NCBI GenBank assembly: GCA_964584595.1
Contig: CAZPAM010000042.1
Coordinates: forward strand, 1-22,106
DNA from: Scalindua sp964584595
GTDB lineage: Bacteria > Planctomycetota > Brocadiia > Brocadiales > Scalinduaceae
Reading direction: 5' to 3'
Length of the DNA: 22,106 nt
Shown here: positions 1-6,621 of the stretch, piece after piece
Numbering within the stretch: the stretch's first letter is position 1
Layout: each line of letters starts with the position of its first letter
Notes under the pieces: generated by a model
What the model was told of the DNA's origin: nothing
What the model saw: the letters and a program-made list of their open reading frames with translations, nothing else
Databases searched by the model: none
Program-made: the position numbers and the translations under genes

Positions 1-83
1 AAGATAGTTTTACTTGTTTATACGAGTAAGATTTTCACATACATTTTTTCGCAAGCGTGACGGTCACTAATATCTTAAATATG

Positions 84-102
84 GGTGCTGTCCCTATTTA
101 TC
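84..102 (+). repeat. REP/RAYT-like motif fragment (copy 1)
   Basis: The stretch reads GGTG-CTG-TCCCTATTTATC and resembles 977-994 (GGTGTACCCCCTATTTAT). In the opposite sense it also resembles the GGGGGACACCATACC block at 2618-2639. Motifs of this GGTGTCCCC/TATTT kind are, from memory, common remnants around REP-associated tyrosine transposases (RAYT, Y1_Tnp). No transposase is visible here, so this would be a relic. Confidence 0.35.
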
Positions 103-131
103 CGCGGCAAATTAAGCAAGAGAGGATGGTA

Positions 132-854
132 ATGGACAAAAATAGTAATTTAATAGCCATTATAATAGCAGGTGTAATAGCCATTATACCTGGAAGCATT
201 GCTTTAATTAATGATTTTCGGGAAGATAAATATAACCGTCACGAACAAATGATTGCGAGTTATCAGGGACAAATAAAATCAGCGGAAGAACGTGGCGCAA
301 AAAATATAGCAGATTCTAAAAGAAAAGAATACGAGCAATATGAAGAGGGCTGGAGAGCTGGCCAGACCATTGAAAAAGAATCAATACAACTTGTTTATTT
401 GTATCCAGAAGGAGTACCTGAACAACAGAAGAAAAAATTTAGTGATGCACTTACGGCGATAGAAGACTCGCCGGTAGCGACAAGCACACTTAATTCATCA
501 CTCGGCGCTGCATATTACGGAGTGGGAGATTATGAAAATGCATTAGGAACGTTAACCGTTGGATTATTGGATGACCCAGATGACACCGATGCCAAACTGC
601 TTAAAGCGGCTACACTGGTATCAATAGCAGCAACCAGTCCTAAGGTTGAGATCACAGGAGCTCCTCCTGAGCCTGGGATCACTCTTGAGATCACAGGAGC
701 TCTTCCTGAGCCTTCGATCTCAGCAATTGAACTTATAACAGAAGCAAACGAATTAATTATTTTTGATAATACGGAATTAAGTAAGCCGCAAACATATTTT
801 ATCGATAAAATAAAAACCGATATTGATAAACTAGAGCTGAAAATAAATGAATAG
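132..854 (+). CDS. Membrane-anchored protein with TPR-like segment, function unknown
   Basis: I do not recognise this 240-residue protein. I chose ATG 132 because AGAGG at 121-125 sits 6 bases upstream; the frame stays open back to 57, but there it would read through repeat-like DNA. Residues about 6-25 form one hydrophobic segment, giving an N-terminal membrane anchor. A charged, probably coiled region follows (about 27-80, rich in K, E, R, Q). At about 113-165 there is a TPR-like helix pair (LGAAYYGVGDYENALGTL, then DDPDDTDAKLLKAA). Residues 173-198 are a 13-residue tandem repeat (E-I-T-G-A-x-P-E-P). The likely topology is a short N-terminal tail, one membrane pass and a soluble domain, possibly periplasmic. 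No catalytic motif is visible. Neighbouring genes are unrelated, so context gives no function. Confidence 0.7.
   Translation: MDKNSNLIAIIIAGVIAIIPGSIALINDFREDKYNRHEQMIASYQGQIKSAEERGAKNIADSKRKEYEQYEEGWRAGQTIEKESIQLVYLYPEGVPEQQKKKFSDALTAIEDSPVATSTLNSSLGAAYYGVGDYENALGTLTVGLLDDPDDTDAKLLKAATLVSIAATSPKVEITGAPPEPGITLEITGALPEPSISAIELITEANELIIFDNTELSKPQTYFIDKIKTDIDKLELKINE
648..725 (+). repeat. 39-bp in-frame tandem duplication
   Basis: Two adjacent 39-bp units (648-686 and 687-725) begin with GAGATCACAGGAGCTC. They differ mainly at their 3' ends. Each encodes 13 residues (EITGAPPEPGITL, then EITGALPEPSISA), so the reading frame is kept. This looks like a recent slippage or unequal-crossover duplication in a Pro/Glu-rich linker. 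Confidence 0.85.
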
Positions 855-903
855 GCATCTATGCCCAGACCGCAGAAAGATTGATAAGTTGCAAAAGAAA
901 CAT

Positions 904-918
904 AGAGTCAGGCCTGCC
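904..918 (+). repeat. GTCAGGCC motif (copy 1)
   Basis: AGAGTCAGGCCTGCC just after the first gene matches the GGGGTCAGGCCCGGC block just after the second gene (1665-1680). The GGGGTCAGGCC word is another motif I associate with RAYT-type element remnants. It is very short, so the call is tentative. Confidence 0.3.
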
Positions 919-976
919 CAGTTGACAAAATTATATTTTAATGACCTCGTTTTATATTAATCAATTAAATAGATCT

Positions 977-994
977 GGTGTACCCCCTATTTAT
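977..994 (+). repeat. REP/RAYT-like motif fragment (copy 2)
   Basis: GGTGTACCCCCTATTTAT lies in the 197-bp gap between the first two genes. It shares the CCCTATTTAT core with 84-102. I see no promoter or terminator that would explain the sequence otherwise. Confidence 0.35.
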
Positions 995-1051
995 CAAGTA
1001 GTAGTGTTATACAGAAACTATATTAACTTGTGATATGGTGGCAAAAGTAAG

Positions 1052-1657
1052 ATGACAGATTATGAATTTTATAGTTTGGTAGTTGGTGCTATTGTGGCAG
1101 TTACAACCGTAATTATATGCATGGCTGCCATTTGGGGTGAATGGCTCCGTCAGTATTGGATCAGGCCTAATCTTAAAATCAATTTCCGCGTTCAGAATCT
1201 CAATCAAATAACCAATGGAAATAAATGTTGGTATTATCATATTGCTGTTACTAATACAAAAACGTTATCACCTGCAAACAATGTCCGCGTGCTTTTAACC
1301 AAGGTTTTAAAGAAAAGTCCTGATGGTTTCTGGCTGGAGCAAACATTTAGTGGGCCTGTACAGGTCACATGGAGTCTGCACTTGAATCGTTCAATGTATG
1401 CAACAATTGGTCCTGAAGATTCTGCGGTATTTGGAAATTTGGAAAAATCTGCTAGATCATTTATTTTGCAGTTGTATTACTACCCCAACAATCTCAAAGA
1501 AACAATTGAGCCAAATCAACCAACAAGATTAGTGTTTAAGGCTGTTTCAGATACTGCTGAGTCAAATGAGCTTACTATAGAAGTGGAGTGGGATGGAGTA
1601 TGGGAGGAAGATACAATAAAAATGAAAGGACACTGTAAGGTTGCAGAAATCACATAG
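1052..1657 (+). CDS. Membrane-anchored hypothetical protein
   Basis: I do not recognise this 201-residue protein. It starts with a short polar tail and one strongly hydrophobic segment at residues about 7-28 (YSLVVGAIVAVTTVIICMAA), followed by Trp/Arg-rich residues (GEWLRQYWIRP). That pattern suggests a single membrane anchor with a cytoplasmic C-terminal domain under the positive-inside rule. The rest reads as a beta-rich domain (alternating hydrophobics such as LKINFRVQNL, YHIAVTNTKTL, NELTIEVEWDG). It resembles small anchored proteins with an immunoglobulin-like or jelly-roll fold, but no family is clear. The ATG at 1052 is preceded by only a weak AAGTAAG ribosome site. It stands alone between two repeat-containing gaps, so no operon partner is evident. 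Confidence 0.65.
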   Translation: MTDYEFYSLVVGAIVAVTTVIICMAAIWGEWLRQYWIRPNLKINFRVQNLNQITNGNKCWYYHIAVTNTKTLSPANNVRVLLTKVLKKSPDGFWLEQTFSGPVQVTWSLHLNRSMYATIGPEDSAVFGNLEKSARSFILQLYYYPNNLKETIEPNQPTRLVFKAVSDTAESNELTIEVEWDGVWEEDTIKMKGHCKVAEIT

Positions 1658-1664
1658 AAAATAA

Positions 1665-1680
1665 TGGGGTCAGGCCCGGC
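1665..1680 (+). repeat. GGGGTCAGGCC motif (copy 2)
   Basis: TGGGGTCAGGCCCGGC starts 8 bases after the stop codon of the preceding gene. It pairs with the related block at 904-918, which also lies just downstream of a stop codon. This is a possible RAYT-type element remnant. Confidence 0.35.
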
Positions 1681-1700
1681 AAAAGAATTGAAGATTTAAT

Positions 1701-1725
1701 ATTGTTGATTGTCAATTGATAATTG
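1701..1725 (+). repeat. ATTGTTGATTGTCAATTG repeat (copy 1)
   Basis: An 18-bp core, ATTGTTGATTGTCAATTG, is found here at 1701-1718 and again, identically, at 3327-3344. The block is built from ATTGTTG/GATTGTCAATTG words and is partly palindromic (CAATTG, TCAATTGA). It lies between genes in both cases. Confidence 0.6.
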
Positions 1726-1755
1726 TATTTTATCTTATCGAATATATAACTAGAC

Positions 1756-2577
1756 ATGAGTGATCGAAAAAAACTTCAAGGCAAGCCTACAAATGAGTTT
1801 CAAATTAGTACATTTCCAAAATCCGGTGGCTATTCTACTTCACGTGAAACTATCCCGAAAGAGAAAGAACTGAAAGAAGATTGGAATATCGGTATGTTTT
1901 TAGAGGCTTTGGAAGATGTTCACAGATTTATAAAAGTCGAAAAACGATTGGATAACAAGAGCACAGACAATGATTTTTTATGTGTTGATGTACATAATGG
2001 TGAAAAGATAGTGGTTGAGCTAACTGAACTTGTCGATACTGTAGTGGAAAACAAAATTGATAATCCTCTTCAAAAAGATATACCTATCGTTGTCGTCAAA
2101 GGAGGAAATGAAAAATCAAAATATTTGCAAATTCTGATTCAGCAGAAGGTAGAACATTATGCAATGAGAAAGGAAAAATTTTGGCTAGTTGTATGCTCAA
2201 CATCAACATATGCAGTACCAAGAGCGATTAAAAATGGCAAGGTATTTACTACTGATAGTGGTTGTTTAGCACAAGAATACCTAGAAGGACAGGCAAAGGA
2301 AGAAACAAACCCATTTGATGCTGTTTGGTTTTTTCATCCTAGTCTTAGCCCTATGCGTATCTGGCCAAAGGAGCCAGAAGGTAATCTAATCCATCTTGGG
2401 AATGTTTGTTGGGAAACTCAAGCAGCAATTCCTATAGGTGCCAAAGCATTCCGTGAAACAATTTCGAGTGGTGTCAAGACGCTTGTCTTGCATGAAGTTA
2501 AAGCTTGTCCCAAACCACAGAAGTTAGTAGAACCTGGCTATGAATATCAGCTTAGTTTAGCTGAAGAAATCGACTAA
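1756..2577 (+). CDS. Hypothetical protein, possible PD-(D/E)xK-like nuclease fold
   Basis: This is a 273-residue soluble protein with no signal peptide. After a disordered N-terminus (1-40), residues 72-91 carry the only suggestive motif. D73-F74 begins a beta strand, followed by a turn (HNGEK) and a second strand ending in V-E88-L-T90-E91. A helix with Q129-Q130-K131 follows, then a hydrophobic strand (FWLVVCS, 142-148). The order D ... E-x-T/K ... helix Q-x-x-K matches the core of some restriction-endonuclease-like domains in which the usual Lys is replaced. This is pattern reading only and could be wrong. The C-terminal third has several Trp and Pro residues and no known motif. No methylase or partner gene lies next to it. 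The ATG at 1756 has no good ribosome site. Confidence 0.55.
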   Translation: MSDRKKLQGKPTNEFQISTFPKSGGYSTSRETIPKEKELKEDWNIGMFLEALEDVHRFIKVEKRLDNKSTDNDFLCVDVHNGEKIVVELTELVDTVVENKIDNPLQKDIPIVVVKGGNEKSKYLQILIQQKVEHYAMRKEKFWLVVCSTSTYAVPRAIKNGKVFTTDSGCLAQEYLEGQAKEETNPFDAVWFFHPSLSPMRIWPKEPEGNLIHLGNVCWETQAAIPIGAKAFRETISSGVKTLVLHEVKACPKPQKLVEPGYEYQLSLAEEID

Positions 2578-2617
2578 AAAGGAAGTATTTTTATCACACC
2601 GCCTATTTTCAAAAAAT

Positions 2618-2639
2618 CGGGGGACACCATACCTATTTA
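2618..2639 (-). repeat. REP/RAYT-like motif fragment (copy 3)
   Basis: Read on the minus strand this is TAAATAGGTATGGTGTCCCC(C). It contains the GGTGTCCCC block that is partly shared by 84-102 and 977-994, but in inverted orientation. It lies 41 bases after the stop codon of the possible nuclease gene. No transposase is present. Confidence 0.4.
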
Positions 2640-2681
2640 ATGCAGTTAAGAAAAGCATCGTTTAAAACAAGTGCCTACCTG

Positions 2682-2702
2682 TCCGCCGGTCTGTTAGGCG
2701 GA
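2682..2702. repeat. GC-rich hairpin in intergenic repeat region
   Basis: TCCGCC (2682-2687) and GGCGGA (2697-2702) pair around a 9-base loop. The stem is far more GC-rich than its surroundings and is not followed by a T-run on either strand, so it is not a good intrinsic terminator. It is more likely part of an interspersed repeat. Confidence 0.45.
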
Positions 2703-2737
2703 AAGTGAGCTACCCGCCAAACAACACGTCGGGCAAG

Positions 2738-2767
2738 AAGTTTAAAGTGACTAAAGTTTGGAGTGAG
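2738..2767 (+). repeat. AAGTTTAAAGTG repeat (copy 1)
   Basis: The block AAGTTTAAAGTGACTAAAG shares the 12-bp word AAGTTTAAAGTG with 3285-3296. Both copies sit on either side of the small secreted-protein gene at 2795-3259. A neighbouring word, AAAGTGAGCTA (2702-2712), also recurs at 3298-3308. Confidence 0.5.
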
Positions 2768-2794
2768 TATTAACCTAAATCAATGGTATCTTAG

Positions 2795-3259
2795 CTAAGG
2801 AATGCACACCAATCTAATTTCAATAGTAGACTCCGGTTCAGCGCCAACTATCCTTAATTTTAAGACCTCAATATCTTCGTCAAATTTTTTTGAATAAATA
2901 GCTTTGTATCTAATGCCTTCAAAGACTACCTCGAAATCAACGCCGTTCATCGCAAGTTGCCATTTTGCTTCTTTTACATTTAGGGCCCCTTTTAGGCACT
3001 GCACTATTTCCAGTTTTCCGTTATTGAAAAACTTATAATACTTGCCACTTTTGCATGGCTTATTCGCTCCCAGGTTCATTATTATTTTCTTATGCTGCCA
3101 TTTCTTGAAATCATGGCCGGCAATCTTAACTCTATATGAATCTAAAGTATCATTTGATAACACGCTAGATGCCGCAAGAAGAGTGAAAACAAATGATGCA
3201 AAAAGAAAAGTGCAAAATTTGAGAGTATTTAACTTTAAAAATTTGAATTTGTGGGTCAT
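2795..3259 (-). CDS. Small secreted hypothetical protein
   Basis: This 154-residue protein has a signal peptide: a Lys-rich N-terminus (MTHKFKFLKLNTLK), a hydrophobic core (FCTFLFASFVFTLLAA) and a likely cleavage after SSVLS, near residue 35. The mature part is about 118 residues and beta-rich: a Trp-centred start (KKWQHKKIIMNL), FFNNGKLEIVQCLKG, then AKWQLAMNGVDFEVVF and a final strand IEIRLVC. It has three mature Cys residues (in NKPCKSG, IVQCLKG and the C-terminal VCIP). The pattern suggests a small lipocalin-like or beta-sandwich fold, but I recognise no family. It is flanked by AAGTTTAAAGTG repeats on both sides and seems to be a single-gene transcript. Confidence 0.65.
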   Translation of the reverse strand: MTHKFKFLKLNTLKFCTFLFASFVFTLLAASSVLSNDTLDSYRVKIAGHDFKKWQHKKIIMNLGANKPCKSGKYYKFFNNGKLEIVQCLKGALNVKEAKWQLAMNGVDFEVVFEGIRYKAIYSKKFDEDIEVLKLRIVGAEPESTIEIRLVCIP

Positions 3260-3283
3260 TTTCCAGTCCTTCCAAACATGTTT

Positions 3284-3318
3284 GAAGTTTAAAGTGTAAA
3301 GTGAGCTAAAGCTTTAAG
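3284..3318 (+). repeat. AAGTTTAAAGTG repeat (copy 2)
   Basis: This block contains AAGTTTAAAGTG (3285-3296) followed by AAAGTGAGCTAAAG (3298-3311). Both words recur at 2738-2749 and 2702-2712. The loose TTTAAAGTG/CTAAAG composition looks like a degenerate interspersed repeat rather than a regulatory site. Confidence 0.5.
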
Positions 3319-3325
3319 GATTTCT

Positions 3326-3351
3326 GATTGTTGATTGTCAATTGTTGATTG
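3326..3351 (+). repeat. ATTGTTGATTGTCAATTG repeat (copy 2)
   Basis: This is the second copy of the 18-bp core at 1701-1718, followed by another TTGATTG. Three GATTG-type words in 26 bases suggest a short repeat array. It abuts the 3359-3430 repeat directly. Confidence 0.6.
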
Positions 3352-3358
3352 AAAAACA

Positions 3359-3430
3359 TCCGCGTTTTATCCGTGTCTATCCGTGGCTAAATTTCTTTTT
3401 TCCTTGCGTACTTTGCGTCTCTGCGGTGAA
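3359..3430 (-). repeat. Composite interspersed repeat (CACGGATA / CCGCAGAGACGCAAAG)
   Basis: Read on the minus strand this contains TTCACCGCAGAGACGCAAAG followed by TACGCAAGG, and then TTAGCCACGGATAGACACGG. From memory, these two words are among the most widespread intergenic repeats of environmental bacteria. They often occur in tandem as here, with no established function. It lies directly downstream of the metal-pump gene that ends at 3443. Confidence 0.65.
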
Positions 3431-3442
3431 CATCTTTTGCCT

Positions 3443-6400
3443 CTAACTTCCTGCTTTCCTTAGCGAGAGAATTCTTTCCTTTCCGGTAGTAATATATAAC
3501 GTTGGAAGTATAAATAAGGTTAGTATAGTTGAAGTGATGACACCACCGATTACTACTGTGGCAAGTGGCCTCTGAACTTCGGCTCCTATTCCGGTTGAAA
3601 TGGCCATTGGTATAAAACCCACTGCATCAGTAACAGCAGTTGCAATTACCGGTATTAAACGCTGTCTGGCTGCTGTCAAAACAGCATCTTTTAATATTAA
3701 TCCATCTTCTTTCAAGTTATGGATAGTGGATACTAAAATCTGTCCGTTAAGAACGGCAATACCGCTGAGAGCTATAAAACCAATAGCTGCACTCACACTA
3801 AAAGGCAAACCCCTGCTCAACAAAGCAAAAATGCCGCCTACGAAGGCAAAAGGTATAACGGTATAAATGATAAGGACATCTTTTAAATTCTTCAGGCTGA
3901 AATATAACATTGCAAAAATAAGCATAAGTGTTATTGGAACAACAATCATAAAACGTGTTTTAGAACGTTCTAAATGTTCAAACTGGCCGCCCCATTCGAT
4001 TACATAACCTTCGGGCAATTCTATCTCATTTTCAATTTTATGACGCGCCTCTTGTACAAATGAAGCTACATCCCTTTCTCTGACATTACATTGGATCTTA
4101 ATTAAGCGCCGCCCCCACTCTCTATTTATCGTCGAAGGACTATCTATCTCCTCAACATCAGCTAACTTCCTGAGAGGTAATAGATGGCCATGCTCTGTAG
4201 GGATAAGTGTATTGGCAAGAGTATTTATGTCTGTACGATGTTTATCCTGCAAGCGAACTGCAAGAGGAAATCTTCTCTGCCCTTCAAAGATATCCCCCAC
4301 ATGTCTTGCACCAACTGATTCTACCATGTCTAATACATCGCGCGCGGGTATTCCATATCTTGCAATTTGATCCTGGTTTACCTTAATCTTGAGAGTGGGT
4401 TGCCCTGTAATTTGCTCTGCGGCAATATCTGAAGCCCCCTTAATCTTTGTAAGTGTATTTTGTACCTTGCTGCTGAGACCAACTAATTCTTCAAAATTAT
4501 CACCATATATTTTTATCCCAATATCGGACCTGATACCGGAGATCATCTCATTCATTCTCATCTCTATGGGTTGCGTGAAAACCAGATTTACGCCCGGCAA
4601 ATCACTAAGTTTCTCATCAATACTCTTGACCAGTTGTGACTGGGTTTTAGCTCGCTTCCATTGATTTTTCGGATTAAGTGTTATGAAAATATCAGTCAAT
4701 TCTATTCCCATAGGATCTGTTGCCACTTCGGCTGTTCCTACACGACTCCAGACATGCCTGATCTCATCAGGGAAAGCCTCCAGCAGCAATCTTTCAATTT
4801 TAGAATTATAATCAACCGCTTCCTCTATGGATACTCCGGCAAGGCGTATTGTACTAATGGTTACTGTACCCTCATTTAGTCTTGGTATAAATTCGCCTCC
4901 GAGTTTAAGACCGACAAATACTGTTGCAATCAGTAATGTCAGTACAATACCAAATAACACATTCTTTAAACGGATAAAATGTGGAAGTAAAAAGTCATAT
5001 CCTGTTCTTAACCAACGTTCTATTACTCCTTCTTTTATGCGCCTTTTTCCCGGCAGGAAATAAAAAGAAAGTATGGGTGAGAGAAAAACTGCAATCCCCA
5101 GAGCGCCAACCATTGCAAAGATAAATGTCCATGCCATGGGTTTAAACATTTTGCCTTCAATTCCTTCCAGGGTTAATATTGGAACAAACACAAGTATTAT
5201 GATTCCTACGCCAAAGATAATTGGACGGATCACATCCCTGCCTGATTCAATAATACACTGTTGACGCTCCATATTTGTTAAAGGCCTTTTCAATATACCT
5301 TGCTTTTCTCTTAATTTTCGCATATTAGCTTCTGTCATAACAACAGAGCCGTCTACAATAATTCCGAAATCAATAGCCCCCAGACTCAAGAGGCTGGCGG
5401 CAATGGATAACTCATACATGCCGATAATGGCAAAAAGCATGGAAAATGGAATTACCATTGCAACCAGCAGGCCGGCCCGAAGGTTGTAAAGAATCAGAAA
5501 TAGTACGATGATGACTAATATTGCCCCATAAATTAAATTATTTTTAACTGTGTTTATAACATCTTGAATAAGTCCGGTTCGGTCATAGACAATTTCCACT
5601 GTTACATCATCAGGCAGAGATTTCCGGATATTTTTCAGACTAGCCTTTAATTCTTGAGTTACTTTTTTACTGTTTTCACCCATCAAGGCAAAACCTAACC
5701 CCATAACAACCTCTCCATTACCATTAGCTGTAACCGCGCCGCGGCGGATCTCGTGTCCGATTGCCACATCAGCTACATCTTTAATACGGACGGGACTTCC
5801 CTTATGTGCCTTTATCGTGATATTCTCAATCTCTTCCACTGTAGTTACTCTGCCCAATCCATGAACAAGTAACGATTGTCCTGCGGATACGATGCGGCCT
5901 CCTCCTACATTTTGGTTATTTTGTTCAAGTGACCTGAATATTTCTTTCAAAGTCAGGTTATATTTAACCAGGGATTCCGGTGAGACGATTACCTGGTATT
6001 GTCGTTTATAACCACCCCATGAATTAACTTCTGCGACACCGGGCACCTTACTGAGTTCTGGTTTTATAACCCAGTCGTGAAGAGTACGAAGTTCATCCAG
6101 GGAGCGTTCGGGATTTGTTGATCGTATAATGTAATGAAAAACTTCTCCGAGACCGGTCGAAATAGGGCCTAAACCAGGCCTGTCTATACCGGATGGCAAA
6201 CCAACACTTCCAATTCGTTCTGATATAAATTGTCTTGCGTTATACATATCAGTCTCGTCATCAAATGTAACAACGATCTGAGATAAGCCAAACTTTGAGA
6301 TAGAGCGTACATTTATAAGGCCTGGAAGGCCGGAAATGGAAAGTTCGATGGGTAATGTAATTTGTTGTTCAATTTCAGATGGGTTAAGGTTGGGAGCAAC

Positions 6401-6550
6401 TGTATTAATCTGTACCTGTATAGGTGTAGTGTCCGGGAATGCGTCAACAGGAATACGAAATATTGTTCTGACACCAAACCCAAAACATATTATGAAAAAT
6501 AATATGATATATATTCTATTTTTCAGTGAAAACTCTATAATTTTATTCAT
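3443..6550 (-). CDS. czcA: Heavy-metal efflux RND pump, CzcA type
   Basis: This is the 1035-residue inner-membrane proton/metal antiporter of a tripartite pump. It has the family start (MNKIIEFSLKNRI), a first transmembrane helix at about 12-30, a first large periplasmic loop to about 335, transmembrane helices 2-6 (about 337-500), a second periplasmic loop (about 555-865) and helices to the end. Helix 4 reads D394-F-G-I-I-V-D400-G-S-V-V-M-T-E407. The spacing of D394/D400/E407 matches the D402/D408/E415 proton-relay residues of Cupriavidus CzcA, which argues for divalent Zn/Co/Cd-type transport rather than the Cu/Ag CusA class. GENS at 291-294 and MISGIRSDIGIK are further family marks. Length is normal (about 1030-1060). 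It is the last gene of the minus-strand operon. The exact metal is inferred. Confidence 0.93.
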   Translation of the reverse strand: MNKIIEFSLKNRIYIILFFIICFGFGVRTIFRIPVDAFPDTTPIQVQINTVAPNLNPSEIEQQITLPIELSISGLPGLINVRSISKFGLSQIVVTFDDETDMYNARQFISERIGSVGLPSGIDRPGLGPISTGLGEVFHYIIRSTNPERSLDELRTLHDWVIKPELSKVPGVAEVNSWGGYKRQYQVIVSPESLVKYNLTLKEIFRSLEQNNQNVGGGRIVSAGQSLLVHGLGRVTTVEEIENITIKAHKGSPVRIKDVADVAIGHEIRRGAVTANGNGEVVMGLGFALMGENSKKVTQELKASLKNIRKSLPDDVTVEIVYDRTGLIQDVINTVKNNLIYGAILVIIVLFLILYNLRAGLLVAMVIPFSMLFAIIGMYELSIAASLLSLGAIDFGIIVDGSVVMTEANMRKLREKQGILKRPLTNMERQQCIIESGRDVIRPIIFGVGIIILVFVPILTLEGIEGKMFKPMAWTFIFAMVGALGIAVFLSPILSFYFLPGKRRIKEGVIERWLRTGYDFLLPHFIRLKNVLFGIVLTLLIATVFVGLKLGGEFIPRLNEGTVTISTIRLAGVSIEEAVDYNSKIERLLLEAFPDEIRHVWSRVGTAEVATDPMGIELTDIFITLNPKNQWKRAKTQSQLVKSIDEKLSDLPGVNLVFTQPIEMRMNEMISGIRSDIGIKIYGDNFEELVGLSSKVQNTLTKIKGASDIAAEQITGQPTLKIKVNQDQIARYGIPARDVLDMVESVGARHVGDIFEGQRRFPLAVRLQDKHRTDINTLANTLIPTEHGHLLPLRKLADVEEIDSPSTINREWGRRLIKIQCNVRERDVASFVQEARHKIENEIELPEGYVIEWGGQFEHLERSKTRFMIVVPITLMLIFAMLYFSLKNLKDVLIIYTVIPFAFVGGIFALLSRGLPFSVSAAIGFIALSGIAVLNGQILVSTIHNLKEDGLILKDAVLTAARQRLIPVIATAVTDAVGFIPMAISTGIGAEVQRPLATVVIGGVITSTILTLFILPTLYITTGKERILSLRKAGS

Positions 6551-6621
6551 TGATGTTGGAAGTCAGAAGAGCAGTATAGTTTAAAAGGTATTTATTGTGG
6601 TTTAGAATTAATAATCCGTTG

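Noticed and set aside
855..1051. Integron-type attC site between the first two accessory genes.
   Set aside because: The gap alternates with small unrelated genes, as in cassette arrays, but I could not find paired R'/R'' core sites with an inverted-repeat body, and no integrase is present.
1007..1240. A minus-strand small frame over the start of the second accessory gene.
   Set aside because: It is antisense to a membrane-anchored protein with a clear hydrophobic segment and has no supporting signals.
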